A stretch of DNA of 64,000 nucleotides from CAWIJJ01 sp963836405 (lineage in GTDB: Bacteria; Acidobacteriota; Terriglobia; Bryobacterales; Bryobacteraceae), in assembly GCA_963836405.1 (NCBI GenBank), contig CAWIJL010000018.1, forward strand, positions 372,001 to 436,000, in the 5' to 3' direction. Numbering within the stretch: position 1 is the first letter of the stretch; the number at the start of each line of letters is the position of its first letter. Under the pieces are notes generated by a model. It was given only the letters and a program-made list of their open reading frames with translations. It was not told the origin of the DNA and ran no database searches. This document shows, piece after piece, positions 1 to 8,598 of this stretch. The translations under genes and the position numbers were made by a program.

Positions 1-603
1 ACGATTTTCGCGGCGGCTCCGGCCGAACCGGGCTATACGCCGCTGTTCAACGGCAGGAATCTGGACGGATGGAAGCTGGTGGGAGGAGTGGGCCCGGGCT
101 ACGTCGTGGAAGGAGATCGGATCGTGTGTCCTTCCGATGGCGGGGGTAATCTTTTCACCGAGAAGGAGTATGCGAATTTCGTCCTGCGCCTGGACTTCAA
201 ACTCAGCCCCGGCGGAAACAGCGGCATCGGGCTGCGGGCGCCGTACGAAGGGGACGCGGCCTACAAGGGGATGGAGATTCAGGTTTTGGACGACCCCGCG
301 GAGCAATATAAAAACATCCAGCCGGCGCAGCACAGCGGGTCGATTTACGGCGTGTTTCCGGCCAAACAAGGCGCGCTCAAGCCGACCGGAGAGTGGAACT
401 CCTATGAGATAACGGCGAACGGGCGCCATGTCGCCATCACGCTGAATGGAACCGTGGTGGTGGACGCGGACCTGGACACCGTGAAGGATCCTCGAATTCT
501 CCAGCAGCACCCCGGACTGGCGCGCGCCTCCGGCCACATCGGGTTTCTCGGCCATCGAAGCTACGTGGAATTTCGAAACATCCGGATCAAGGAACTACCG
601 TAG
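1..603 (+). CDS. DUF1080 (3-keto-disaccharide hydrolase-like) protein, 5' end outside window
   Basis: The reading frame is open from the first base, so the start and probably a signal peptide lie upstream of the window. The segment opens with the family's typical 'LFNGRNLDGW' motif at about residues 15-24 and continues as a concanavalin-like beta-sandwich with 'NSGIGLRAPYEG' and 'GHIGFLGH' blocks, and it ends at a normal family C-terminus (RNIRIKELP). DUF1080 proteins are exported; some members hydrolyse 3-keto-glycosides, and many others in Acidobacteriota and Planctomycetes are uncharacterised. Family assignment is firm; substrate is unknown. Confidence 0.9.
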   Translation, partial: TIFAAAPAEPGYTPLFNGRNLDGWKLVGGVGPGYVVEGDRIVCPSDGGGNLFTEKEYANFVLRLDFKLSPGGNSGIGLRAPYEGDAAYKGMEIQVLDDPAEQYKNIQPAQHSGSIYGVFPAKQGALKPTGEWNSYEITANGRHVAITLNGTVVVDADLDTVKDPRILQQHPGLARASGHIGFLGHRSYVEFRNIRIKELP

Positions 604-762
604 CAATTTGGCCGGACCCGGCTGAAATGCAGCCTTTCAGTTAGTGTTCCTGGAACCCCAAACCGCGATAGAACCGCTGGGACTGGAGTTCTGCGGCAGA
701 CGCCAGCATACTCACAGTGTGACCGAGTTGTAACCGGCGAATATCTCCGAGGAGACCCAAAG

Positions 763-930
763 ATGCCCTATTACGCGCTGCTTTCGCTCGTCTACATGAT
801 GAGTTTCGTGTTTCTTTTCGACCGCGTGCATTACAGAAACGTAGTAGGCAGTTGGTTGCGCGGCAACCTGATGGACCGCGAACAACTCGACGAAATCCAG
901 GCAATCTGGGCGGCCTGCCAGGAGAATTGA
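763..930 (+). CDS. 55-aa single-pass membrane microprotein, unknown function
   Basis: The ATG at 763 follows a purine-rich GGAGA (about 750-755). The predicted protein starts MPYYALLSLVYMMSFVFLF, which makes one hydrophobic helix, and then has a charged tail containing DREQLDEIQAIW. It is too short for most gene finders. The good ribosome binding site, the membrane-plus-charged-tail layout and the lack of any other gene between 603 and 962 support it. No family is recognised. Confidence 0.55.
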   Translation: MPYYALLSLVYMMSFVFLFDRVHYRNVVGSWLRGNLMDREQLDEIQAIWAACQEN

Positions 931-961
931 TCGCGCCAACCAAAGGCGGATGGCCCGCGGG

Positions 962-1276
962 TCACCCCATCAGGTCCAGGGCCGCCTGGATCTCGCTCCG
1001 AGTGTGCAGGTCGCCTTTCCTGGTGGTGGCCTCGATGCCCGCCAGATACGTTTGGCGCGCTTCTTCGGCGCGGCCCAGGCGCTCCAAGGCTTGACCTCCG
1101 TGGAAGTAGGCGGCGCTGTAGTCCGGATTCGCTTCCAGCAATGTTCTGAACTCCCGGATGGCTGCTTCCAGATCGCCTGACTTGCTGTATTCCATGGCGA
1201 GACCGTAGCGCACGAAACTGTCGGACGGATTTTGCTCCACCAGCGTCTTTAGAGCTTCGATCCGGGTATTCGTCAT
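962..1276 (-). CDS. Small tetratricopeptide-repeat protein
   Basis: This 104-aa protein begins MTNTRIEALKTLVEQNPSD. It has two to three TPR-like helical hairpins: 'SFVRYGLAMEYSKSGDLEAAIREF' with the spacing of a TPR unit, then 'NPDYSAAYFHGGQALERLGR'. It is probably a cytosolic protein-protein interaction module. The frame stays open further upstream, but the ATG at 1276 is the natural start because the extension is antisense to the next gene. It diverges from the plus-strand gene at 1301, with only about 25 bp for both promoters. Partner unknown. Confidence 0.75.
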   Translation of the reverse strand: MTNTRIEALKTLVEQNPSDSFVRYGLAMEYSKSGDLEAAIREFRTLLEANPDYSAAYFHGGQALERLGRAEEARQTYLAGIEATTRKGDLHTRSEIQAALDLMG

Positions 1277-1300
1277 GTCTTGTGCTACTATACCTCCGAA

Positions 1301-1726
1301 ATGGCCTGCCCCTATTTCGAGCCGGTCGAGCCGCAAGGGGGCGCACGCCGTCCGCAGGATACGATGCTCCCGCTCGGCCGCTGCTGGGGCGGTGTTTGCC
1401 GCTCCGACCCGGAGTTGCCGCACATCCCGTCGTCGCAGACGCTTCGCTCCTACTGCAATCTCGGCTATGCGCGCGATGACTGCCCGCGCTTTCCGGCCGC
1501 GGCAGTGGGCGATGCGGTCCGCTTCTCGATCATGGGCGACGCGGGCGGCCGAATTCGCCTCTACCACGTCGTCGAACACGACCACCTCCCGTTGATGCAT
1601 GGACCGCTCGAGTTCGCCGCGGATACCGGCGCCATCGAAGGCGCCGCGCAGGCAGGCGTGGCTTTGCAAGCCCTCGCCTACGTTCGCAGCTACCTGGATC
1701 AGCGGGCGGCAATTTCCAGGCGATAG
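1301..1726 (+). CDS. Cysteine-rich conserved hypothetical protein
   Basis: The ATG at 1301 gives a 141-aa protein starting MACPYFEPVEP; an ATG at 1280 is also in frame but overlaps the likely promoter. Six cysteines lie in the first half, in CPYF, a 'GRCWGGVC' pair, 'YCNLGYARDDCPRF', suggesting metal or Fe-S binding. The second half is predicted alpha/beta without a recognised motif. It is followed at once by the thioesterase gene. I do not recognise the family; the cysteine spacing is the only functional hint. Confidence 0.6.
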   Translation: MACPYFEPVEPQGGARRPQDTMLPLGRCWGGVCRSDPELPHIPSSQTLRSYCNLGYARDDCPRFPAAAVGDAVRFSIMGDAGGRIRLYHVVEHDHLPLMHGPLEFAADTGAIEGAAQAGVALQALAYVRSYLDQRAAISRR

Positions 1727-1758
1727 CGGTTTTGGAGGAACCCTTGGAAACGCTCCCT

Positions 1759-2238
1759 ATGCTCGAAGCCAAACCCGTACGCGAATCGCAATCCGAATAT
1801 TCCGAGCTGGCGCTTCCGAACGATGCCAACGGACTCGGCAACGTTCTGGGCGGCAAGGTCATGCACCTGGTAGACCTGGCGGCCGCCATGGCCGCCATAC
1901 GCCACGCACGCCGGCCGTGCGTCACCGCGTCCGTAGACAGCCTGCACTTCCTTCACCCGGTGCGCATCGGGCAACTGCTCGTGCTGCGCTCTTCGGTGAA
2001 TCGGGTGTTTCGCACCTCGCTCGAAGTCGGGGTGAAAGTGGAGACCGAGACGCTGATGACGGGCGAGAAGCTGCACACCTGTTCGGCGTACCTGACGTTT
2101 GTGGCTTTGAATGAAAAGGGACAGGCGGTAGAAATATCGCCGGTGCTGCCGGAAACCGAAGAGGAACTGAGGCGCTACCGCGAAGCCGGCGAACGCAGGG
2201 AATACCGGCTGGCCATGCGCCAGCGGGTCCGTTCCTGA
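1759..2238 (+). CDS. Acyl-CoA thioesterase, hotdog fold (YciA-like)
   Basis: This roughly 160-aa protein contains the hotdog-fold layout of cytosolic acyl-CoA thioesterases: 'NDANGLGNVLGGKVMHLVD' with the G-G-x-V/L turn before the long central helix, and 'VTASVDSLHFLHPVRIGQLL', which matches the 'F..pv..GD' strand of the YciA/BACH group. It likely hydrolyses acyl-CoA to free acid plus CoA. The start is uncertain: TTG codons at 1732 and 1744 are in frame near a GGAGGA at 1734-1739, while the first ATG is at 1759. It lies close behind the Cys-rich gene, so the two may be co-transcribed. Confidence 0.85.
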   Translation: MLEAKPVRESQSEYSELALPNDANGLGNVLGGKVMHLVDLAAAMAAIRHARRPCVTASVDSLHFLHPVRIGQLLVLRSSVNRVFRTSLEVGVKVETETLMTGEKLHTCSAYLTFVALNEKGQAVEISPVLPETEEELRRYREAGERREYRLAMRQRVRS

Positions 2239-2248
2239 GCGGAGGACC

Positions 2249-2554
2249 CTAGCCCTCCTTGTACATGTATTTGATGGCCGGTTTATACAGCAGCAGATTC
2301 GGTTCGCCCGTGCGGTTGACCTTGAGGCAGCACTTGTCGTACCACTCGATGGTTCCGTGCAGGGTCTCGCCGTCCCGCAGCACGAATACCATAGGCGTCT
2401 TCGCCTGCATCTGCTTCACGTAGTAGAAGTTTTCCGCGTTGGTCTGATCCGGTGGTACGGGTTTCTTCTGCTGTACGGCGCGCCGGGGAGGTGTGATCTG
2501 TTCTTTGATCTCGTTCAAAGACGGACGGATGAGTTTTCGATTGACAGCTTCCAC
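2249..2554 (-). CDS. Hfq-like Sm-fold RNA-binding protein with N-terminal extension
   Basis: This 101-aa protein starts at a GTG preceded by AGGTGG. The first ~45 residues are a proline/lysine/glutamine-rich extension. Residues ~46-101 match an Sm fold: 'PMVFVLRDGETLHGTIEWYD' corresponds to Sm1 of Hfq (V-x-L-x-x-G-x-x-x-x-G) and 'LLLYKPAIKYMYK' to the Sm2 'YKHAIS' block. The Sm2 histidine is Pro here. It presumably forms a ring that binds small RNAs or mRNA tails. It converges on the thioesterase gene with 10 bp between stops. Assignment to the Hfq superfamily is fairly sure; canonical Hfq function is inference. Confidence 0.8.
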   Translation of the reverse strand: MEAVNRKLIRPSLNEIKEQITPPRRAVQQKKPVPPDQTNAENFYYVKQMQAKTPMVFVLRDGETLHGTIEWYDKCCLKVNRTGEPNLLLYKPAIKYMYKEG

Positions 2555-2746
2555 GGGCTTGCCACCTTTTTATGTTGAAAATTTATGAACGGCCGTCGCT
2601 ACTCACGAGAGCGGGCGCTAGTTGGATCCTAAAGTCCGACTTGAACCCATAAATAACACAATGGGGGGACCGCTGCAAGGTTCCCGAGGCGGGCCGGCGG
2701 GGCGCCTTCCGGTTCCCGCCCTTCATCTTTAGTATGATGAACAGTA

Positions 2747-3730
2747 ATGCCCCAGCGGGAATCCACCGTCGCCCCGCCGGCTACATTTTCGCCGCAAATC
2801 CTTTCCAGGCTGGCCGCGTTGGAGACGGCTCTAGGGTCAGTGATCCGCGGGAAAACGGAAGCCGTCCGTCTCTCCCTCGTGTGTCTGATGGCGCGCGGCC
2901 ATCTGCTCATCGAGGATGTTCCCGGCGTGGGCAAAACGACTCTGGCGCAGGGATTGGCCCGGTCCGTTTCGTGCCGGTTCCACCGGCTCCAGTTCACCAG
3001 CGACATGCTGCCGAGCGACGTCCTGGGGGTGACGATTTACAACGCCCACTCGGAGGCATTCGAATTCAAGCCGGGACCGATTTTCAGCAACTTCCTGTTG
3101 GCGGACGAGATTAACCGGACTACGCCCAAAACGCAATCCGCGCTGCTGGAGGCGATGAACGAATCGCAGGTCACCATCGACGGCCATTCGCACTCTTTGC
3201 CCCGGCCCTTCATGGTGATCGCCACGCAGAATCCGGTCGAGCACCACGGAACCTACCCTCTTCCGGAATCGCAGCTCGACCGCTTTCTGCTGCGCCTCCG
3301 CATCGGCTACCCGGACGCCGCCAGCGAACGCGAAATTCTGCGCAACAACGAGCGGCCGTTTGGCGACAGTCCGGCCTCCGGTCTGGTTTCCGAGGACGTG
3401 TTGCAACTGCAGGAAGCGGTGCAGCGGGTGGGCGTGGAGGAGTCGGTGGTCGATTATATGCTTGCCATAGTCGAGCGAACGCGCAACCACGAATCGCTGA
3501 CCCTGGGGGTCAGCCCGCGCGGTTCACAGGCTCTGTTCCGGGCCGTGCAGGCCATGGCGCTGCTCGAAGGCCGGGATTACGCGATCCCGGACGATGTGAA
3601 ACGACTGGCGGCGCCCGTCTTTGCGCACCGCGTCGTGATCAACACCCGCACCACCCTGGTGCAGCGCCGCGCCGATATGGGCGAGCGCATCATCGAAGAA
3701 ATTCTCAGCCAGGTGGAAGTTCCCCTGTAG
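2747..3730 (+). CDS. MoxR-family AAA+ ATPase
   Basis: This 327-aa protein has Walker A 'EDVPGVGKTTLAQ' (about residues 56-68), Walker B 'LLADEINRTTPKTQSALLEAM' in part (about 118-135), the sensor 'VIATQNPVEHHGTYPLPESQ' and a C-terminal lid domain. This is the length and order typical of MoxR ATPases, which act as chaperones assembling or activating other complexes, often together with DUF58/VWA-domain proteins. Here no DUF58 or VWA gene follows; the next gene is a YchF-like GTPase 12 bp downstream. Partner therefore unknown. Confidence 0.92.
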   Translation: MPQRESTVAPPATFSPQILSRLAALETALGSVIRGKTEAVRLSLVCLMARGHLLIEDVPGVGKTTLAQGLARSVSCRFHRLQFTSDMLPSDVLGVTIYNAHSEAFEFKPGPIFSNFLLADEINRTTPKTQSALLEAMNESQVTIDGHSHSLPRPFMVIATQNPVEHHGTYPLPESQLDRFLLRLRIGYPDAASEREILRNNERPFGDSPASGLVSEDVLQLQEAVQRVGVEESVVDYMLAIVERTRNHESLTLGVSPRGSQALFRAVQAMALLEGRDYAIPDDVKRLAAPVFAHRVVINTRTTLVQRRADMGERIIEEILSQVEVPL

Positions 3731-3742
3731 ATCGCTTCCTTT

Positions 3743-4816
3743 ATGAAGACTGCCATTATCGGTCTGCCCATGGTGGGCAAGACCTCTTTGTTCACCATTC
3801 TCACCGGCGTCGCCCAGGAGACGCGCATCGGCTCCACGGCCGTGCGCACGGGAGTGGCGCGCGTGCCGGATGCCCGCCTGGACGCGCTGGCCCGCCTTTT
3901 CGAACCGCCGAAGGTCACCCACGCGGTCGTGGAATACGTGGATATGCCGGCCATATCCAAGGAGAACCTGCGCGATCCCAGCTACCTGGCCAGCCTCCGT
4001 GTGGTGGATGCCTTTGCCCACGTGCTGCGCCTGTTTGCCGACGATACGGTGCCGCACGAGAAGGGTTCGGTCGACCCGCTCCGCGACCTCGAGGATGTGG
4101 AAACCGAACTGATTCTCAGCGATCTGGTGGTGGTGGAAAAGCGGCTCGAACGGCTGGACAAAGATCGCAAGAAGATCAAGAACCCGGAACTCGATCGCGA
4201 ATTCGACCTGCTTCAGCGGTGCAAGACCATGCTCGAGGAGAACCGCCCCCTGCGGCTTCTGGAACTCGATGCGGACGACGAGAAGCGGCTTCGGGGTTTT
4301 CAGTTTCTTTCGCAGAAGCCCGTACTCTACGTTTTGAATTTGGGAGAGGCCGACGCCTCCAGCCTGCACCGGCGCGAACAGGAGTGGCGGGAAGGCGCGC
4401 TTGCCGGAAGGCGCCACACGGCGGTGGCTGCGGTCTGCGGCAAGATCGAAGCGGAACTGGCGGAGTTGCCTCGCGAGGATCAACGCGATTATTTGGCCAG
4501 CTACGGCCTGGAGGAATCGGGGCTGGAGCGGCTCATCACCGCCACGTATTCGCTTCTGGGATTGATGAGTTTCCTCACGGCCGGAGAGGATGAATGCCGC
4601 GCCTGGACCGTGCCGGCGAGCAGTCACGCGGTCAAGGCTGCCGGGGCGATCCATTCGGATTTCGAAAAGAAGTTCATCCGCGCCGAGGTGGTGAACTGGA
4701 AGAACCTTGTGGACCTGGGCGGCTATCCGGGCGTGCGGGAGAAGGGCCTGCTTCGCCTGGAAGGAAAAGAGTACGTCGTCAAAGACGGCGACGTGCTGGT
4801 GATCCGGCACTCGTAG
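3743..4816 (+). CDS. YchF/OLA1-like P-loop NTPase with TGS domain
   Basis: This 357-aa protein has the P-loop 'GLPMVGKTS' at residues 7-15, a helical coiled insert rich in 'VVEKRLERLDKDRKKIK' at about 130-150, the 'NLGEAD' motif near residue 199 that replaces NKxD and favours ATP in the YchF family, and a C-terminal TGS domain ending 'DGDVLVIRHS'. YchF proteins associate with ribosomes and stress responses. Two deviations from textbook YchF are visible: Met for Asn in the P-loop (GxPNVGKS) and 'DMPA' in place of the DxxG switch motif, so it may be a divergent paralogue. Confidence 0.85.
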   Translation: MKTAIIGLPMVGKTSLFTILTGVAQETRIGSTAVRTGVARVPDARLDALARLFEPPKVTHAVVEYVDMPAISKENLRDPSYLASLRVVDAFAHVLRLFADDTVPHEKGSVDPLRDLEDVETELILSDLVVVEKRLERLDKDRKKIKNPELDREFDLLQRCKTMLEENRPLRLLELDADDEKRLRGFQFLSQKPVLYVLNLGEADASSLHRREQEWREGALAGRRHTAVAAVCGKIEAELAELPREDQRDYLASYGLEESGLERLITATYSLLGLMSFLTAGEDECRAWTVPASSHAVKAAGAIHSDFEKKFIRAEVVNWKNLVDLGGYPGVREKGLLRLEGKEYVVKDGDVLVIRHS

Positions 4817-4829
4817 ACGAGCGGCGTAG

Positions 4830-6287
4830 TTAGATAACCCGTTCCGCCAGGAGGAGGGCGAGCGCCAGGGTCGCGCAAACGGCCGCGAACCAGTCGCCGA
4901 ATCGCGTGTAAGGCGTGCGCGCAGCGATGTACTCGAAGCCGCTGTGCGAGGCTGCCCGGGTGTACAACGGGAGCGTGCCGCGAAGCCGTCCGGCCGAATC
5001 GATGGCGGCGCTGATGCCGTCATTGGTGGCGCGGAGAATCCAGCGGCGGTTCTCTGCCGCGCGCATGCGCACGATCTTCAGATGCTGTTCCCGGGCAGCG
5101 GTTTTTCCGAACCAGCCATCGTTCGAGATGTTGAACAGCACTTCGGCACCGTTGTCGGCGAATTGGCGAACGAAATTCGGGAATACCGATTCATAGCAAA
5201 TGAACGTTCCCAGGTTGTGGGTTCCCACCGGCGACACCACCACGCGCGTGCCCGCCGCGAAATCGCCTGTTTCGCTCGAGATGTTTTCCGCGAGTGCGCC
5301 GAGCGGCCAGGGTACAAATTCCCCAAACGGCACCAGATGGACCTTGTCATAGCGGGTTAACGCGATTCCGGCGGGCGACACGAGGGTGGCGGAGTTGAGC
5401 GGCGCCCCTTCGGGCGTGTGGGCTACGGTTCCCATTAACAGGTATGCTCCGGCCCGCCGCGCCAGCGCATTGGCGTAATCGCGGAACCGGGGGTCTTCAT
5501 AATAATAGAGCGGCGCGGGCACCTCGGGCAGGACGAGAATGGAGGGGGATTGCGCGGGCCCTGTCAGGGCGTTTTTCAGCGTGAACTGAGTCAGATCCTG
5601 CTCCATGCGATCGAGGGTCTCGGGCGTCCATTCTTCGGTCTGGGAGATGTCGGGCTGCACCAGCAGAGCAGTCCCGCTTCCGCGTGCTGCCGGCGGCAAT
5701 TCGGGTAGCAGGAGCAGTGCGGGCAGGGCGGCCAACCACAAGAGTTCGCGCCGCGGCCTGCGCAAACAGGCGAGGGCGACTGCCGTACCCATCATCGCGA
5801 ACACGAACGAAACACCATAGACGCCGGTAACCGGGGCGAGGCGCATGGGGATGCCCATGTCGATGCCGGCGTTGCCCAGGTCCAGCCAGGCGAATCCCAG
5901 CCAGCCGTGCGTCACCTCAATGGCAACCCACAGGGCAGCCACGGCCGGAGTCGCCCACCAGCGACGCACCAGAAAGCCCGCCAGCAGCGCGAACACCGCC
6001 ATGTGCAGTCCTTTGGCTAGCGGGAACAGAGTGAATACCGACCATCCGGCCACGTGGCCCAAGCCGCCATAGACGGCCAGAACGAACTCGATCCAGTAGC
6101 AGACGCCCCACCAGTACAGGATCCCCGCCGCCCAGCCAAGCAGAAAGCGGCGGAACATGCGCCTCTCACGGTGGACCGCCACGAGGAGCGGCGCAAGGGC
6201 GAAGGGCGCCAGCCAAACCAGGTTGTACTTGGGAAAAGAAAGGATCAGGAGCACTGCCGTAAGCAGCGACAGCAGCAAGTTCAACAC
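4830..6287 (-). CDS. lnt: Apolipoprotein N-acyltransferase
   Basis: This 485-aa protein has several N-terminal membrane segments (about residues 1-195) and a nitrilase-type domain. The catalytic triad is visible as Glu255 in 'LPEVPAP', Lys315 in 'YDKVHLVPFGEF' and Cys364 in 'FICYESVFP', followed by the conserved 'ISNDGWFG'. It adds the third acyl chain to periplasmic lipoproteins at the inner membrane. The start is a GTG at 6287 that overlaps the end of lipA by 7 bp, which indicates translational coupling. It supports a two-membrane envelope. Confidence 0.95.
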   Translation of the reverse strand: MLNLLLSLLTAVLLILSFPKYNLVWLAPFALAPLLVAVHRERRMFRRFLLGWAAGILYWWGVCYWIEFVLAVYGGLGHVAGWSVFTLFPLAKGLHMAVFALLAGFLVRRWWATPAVAALWVAIEVTHGWLGFAWLDLGNAGIDMGIPMRLAPVTGVYGVSFVFAMMGTAVALACLRRPRRELLWLAALPALLLLPELPPAARGSGTALLVQPDISQTEEWTPETLDRMEQDLTQFTLKNALTGPAQSPSILVLPEVPAPLYYYEDPRFRDYANALARRAGAYLLMGTVAHTPEGAPLNSATLVSPAGIALTRYDKVHLVPFGEFVPWPLGALAENISSETGDFAAGTRVVVSPVGTHNLGTFICYESVFPNFVRQFADNGAEVLFNISNDGWFGKTAAREQHLKIVRMRAAENRRWILRATNDGISAAIDSAGRLRGTLPLYTRAASHSGFEYIAARTPYTRFGDWFAAVCATLALALLLAERVI

Positions 6288-7201
6288 AACGCGTTCCGGG
6301 CCTCCTGGCTGACTTCATCCGCCATATAGGAGCTTCGGACCAGCGGTCCGCTGAAGACGGCGCGGAACCCCAGCCGCAGCCCGTATTCGCGGTACGCCTC
6401 GAATTGCGCGGGTTCAACGAATTCCGCCACAGGCAGGTTGCGCCGCGTAGGCTGCAGGTACTGGCCGATGGTGGCTACGTCCGTTCCAGTGGCGCGCAAA
6501 TCGGCGAGCAGACCTTCAACTTCCCGGCTGGTTTCCCCGAGCCCCACCATCAAACCGGACTTGGTAAGCGTATCCGGAGCATATCGGCGGGCAAACTCCA
6601 GCACGGCGAGGGACTGCCTGTACCCGGCCTGTGGACGCACGCGAGGGTAGAGTCGCGGCACCGTCTCCATGTTGTGGTTGAACACGTGCGGACCCGCTTC
6701 GAGCACCCGAGCCACCGCGTCCATGTCTCCGCAGAAATCCGGGGTGAGCACCTCCACTCGCGCTTCGGGCAGTGCCTCGCGCACTTTGCGAACCGTCTCG
6801 GCAAAATGGCGCGATCCTCCGTCTTCGAGGTCGTCGCGGTTGACGCTGGTGATCACGACGTAACGCAGCTTCATTTCCGCCGCCATGCGGGCCACATGCG
6901 CCGGTTCATCCGCGTCGAGACGCATGTCGTGCCGTGCGGGATTGCCCTTGGGCACCGAACAGAAGCCGCATCCGCGGGTGCAGCGGTTCCCCAGAATCAT
7001 GAAGGTGGCCGCGCCGCGATGGAAACACTCGTGAATGTTCGGGCAGCGAGCGCTCTCGCAAACGGTGTGCAACCGCAGGCCGCGCAACTCCCGCTTGAGC
7101 CGGTTCAGAGACTCGAAATGGGTACGGCTCTTGCGTGCCCACTCCGGCAGACGCGGACCTTTCGGAGTGCCGATTTGAACGAGCGGTTCGGCCGGTGACA
7201 T
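6281..7201 (-). CDS. lipA: Lipoyl synthase
   Basis: This 306-aa radical-SAM enzyme inserts two sulfurs into octanoyl-lipoyl domains. The auxiliary cluster cysteines are in 'CESARCPNIHEC' (Cys48, 53, 59) and the radical-SAM cluster in 'CTRGCGFC' (Cys74, 78, 81); the family's C-terminal 'RSSYMA' is present. The ATG at 7201 overlaps the TAA of the SPOR gene in a TAATG arrangement, so a longer in-frame extension to 7357 is rejected. No lipB or E2 gene is nearby, though 2-oxoacid dehydrogenase E1 genes lie about 19 kb away. Confidence 0.97.
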   Translation of the reverse strand: MSPAEPLVQIGTPKGPRLPEWARKSRTHFESLNRLKRELRGLRLHTVCESARCPNIHECFHRGAATFMILGNRCTRGCGFCSVPKGNPARHDMRLDADEPAHVARMAAEMKLRYVVITSVNRDDLEDGGSRHFAETVRKVREALPEARVEVLTPDFCGDMDAVARVLEAGPHVFNHNMETVPRLYPRVRPQAGYRQSLAVLEFARRYAPDTLTKSGLMVGLGETSREVEGLLADLRATGTDVATIGQYLQPTRRNLPVAEFVEPAQFEAYREYGLRLGFRAVFSGPLVRSSYMADEVSQEARNALC

Positions 7202-7788
7202 TACTTTCTTATTGGATGAAAGCCGGCGTTTTCCAGTTCCGTTTTCGCTTTGCCCATGCTCAGAGTATCGCTGTAAGGGCCAACCAGCACCCGCACGAGG
7301 CTGTTCGGCCCTTGCGTCATCACGGCGGGAAACCCCTTGTCCTTCAAGGTACGCCACACCGCCTCGGCATCCGGCTGGGCCAGCGCCATGACCTGCCAGT
7401 AGGACCCGGGAGGACCTTCGGGAACCGCGATCACCGCCCCGGACGCCGGGGGCGGAGGGGCGCCATCGCGGGCCGGCTGCGTGGTTGGCTGCGCCGATCC
7501 CTCGGCGCCCGGCTGCGCCGCTGCCGGTGGCTCGGAAGCCGGACCCGAATCGGAGGCGGGCGGATTCTGCGCTGCCGGGGCCGCGGGTTCGGGGCGGCTC
7601 TCGGCGCTGGTGATGGGCACCGGCGGAGCGGCGGCGCCGGCCATCTTTGCCGAACGGGGCGAGTTCTGGCCCACAACGTAGCCCATAGCGAAGGCGACCG
7701 CAAACAACAGGGCCACAATAAAAAACCCGCTCAGCAGCTGACGGTTTCCGACGATGACTTCAAACTCCCCGGTTTCCTTGTTTCGCAT
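7201..7788 (-). CDS. SPOR-domain membrane protein
   Basis: This 195-aa protein has a short cytosolic N-terminus, one membrane helix at about residues 18-42 ('LLSGFFIVALLFAVAFAMGY'), a long Pro/Ala/Glu-rich periplasmic linker (45-110) and a C-terminal SPOR domain ('GSYWQVMALAQPDAEAVWRTL' region to 'RVLVGPYSDTLSMGKAKTEL'). SPOR domains bind denuded peptidoglycan at division sites. It is first in a SPOR-lipA-lnt string with overlapping genes. Confidence 0.88.
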   Translation of the reverse strand: MRNKETGEFEVIVGNRQLLSGFFIVALLFAVAFAMGYVVGQNSPRSAKMAGAAAPPVPITSAESRPEPAAPAAQNPPASDSGPASEPPAAAQPGAEGSAQPTTQPARDGAPPPPASGAVIAVPEGPPGSYWQVMALAQPDAEAVWRTLKDKGFPAVMTQGPNSLVRVLVGPYSDTLSMGKAKTELENAGFHPIRK

Positions 7789-7800
7789 GTTTTCGTCACG

Positions 7801-8598
7801 CTAAGGGGTAACCGGTTTTACGGGCTCGGAACTCCTGCCCACCCGGTCCAATGCCCCTTGCACTGAAGCAATTATATCGATTGGCAAAGGAAAGACGACG
7901 GTCGTGTTCTTTTCGGCGCCGATCTCCACGAGCGTTTGCAGATAGCGTAATTGCAGCGCGGCCGGCTGCCTCTGAAGGACCTCCGCGGCCATACCCAGCT
8001 TCTCCGCCGCCGTGTATTCGCCTTCGGCGTGGATGATCTTGGCGCGCCGCTCCCGTTCCGCCTCGGCCTGACGGGCGATGGCGCGGATCATCTGCTCGGG
8101 CAGGTCCACCTGCTTCACCTCCACCATTGTCACTTTGACTCCCCAGGGAGCGGTGTGCTGGTCGAGAATCGATTGCAGCCGGACGTTGAGTTTCTCCCGC
8201 TGGCTCAGCAGTTCGTCGAGTTCCACTTCGCCGAGGACGCTGCGCAGAGTGGTCTGCGCCAGTTGCGAAGTGGCGTAGAGGAAGTTAGTTACCTCCACGA
8301 TTGCGAGGCGCGGCTCCAGCACGCGGAAGTAGATCACGGCGTTCACCTTGACCGTGACGTTGTCGCGCGTGACCAGGTCCTGCGGCGGCACCTCCATCGT
8401 ATCCACGCGGAGGGAAACCCGGACAATGCGGTCGACGGGCGCAAACACCAGGATTATGCCGGGCCCCTTGGGTTGGTCGAGCAGGCGGCCCAACCGGAAA
8501 ATGACGCCGCGCTCGTACTCCCGCAGAATTTTGACCGAACTAGCCAGGTACAGAACCACAATCACCAGCACAATCGTCGTCAGGTCGATGCCGTTCAT
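7801..8598 (-). CDS. SPFH/stomatin-like membrane protein (slipin)
   Basis: This 265-aa protein starts MNGIDLTTIVLVIVVLYLAS, one membrane anchor, followed by the SPFH (prohibitin homology) domain with 'YERGVIFRLGRLLDQPKGPG', 'VSLRVDTMEVPPQDLVTRDN' and a helical tail 'AIARQAEAERERRAKIIHAE'. Slipins form membrane scaffolds and are usually paired with NfeD. The ATG at 8598 overlaps the NfeD stop (ATGA, 8595-8598), so the two are translationally coupled. An upstream extension to 8892 lies wholly inside nfeD and is rejected. Confidence 0.93.
   Translation of the reverse strand: MNGIDLTTIVLVIVVLYLASSVKILREYERGVIFRLGRLLDQPKGPGIILVFAPVDRIVRVSLRVDTMEVPPQDLVTRDNVTVKVNAVIYFRVLEPRLAIVEVTNFLYATSQLAQTTLRSVLGEVELDELLSQREKLNVRLQSILDQHTAPWGVKVTMVEVKQVDLPEQMIRAIARQAEAERERRAKIIHAEGEYTAAEKLGMAAEVLQRQPAALQLRYLQTLVEIGAEKNTTVVFPLPIDIIASVQGALDRVGRSSEPVKPVTP

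Noticed and set aside
3524..5023. Open minus-strand frame of 499 codons
   Set aside because: It is antisense to moxR and the YchF-like gene, both with unmistakable motifs, and is His/Gln-rich as shadow frames are.
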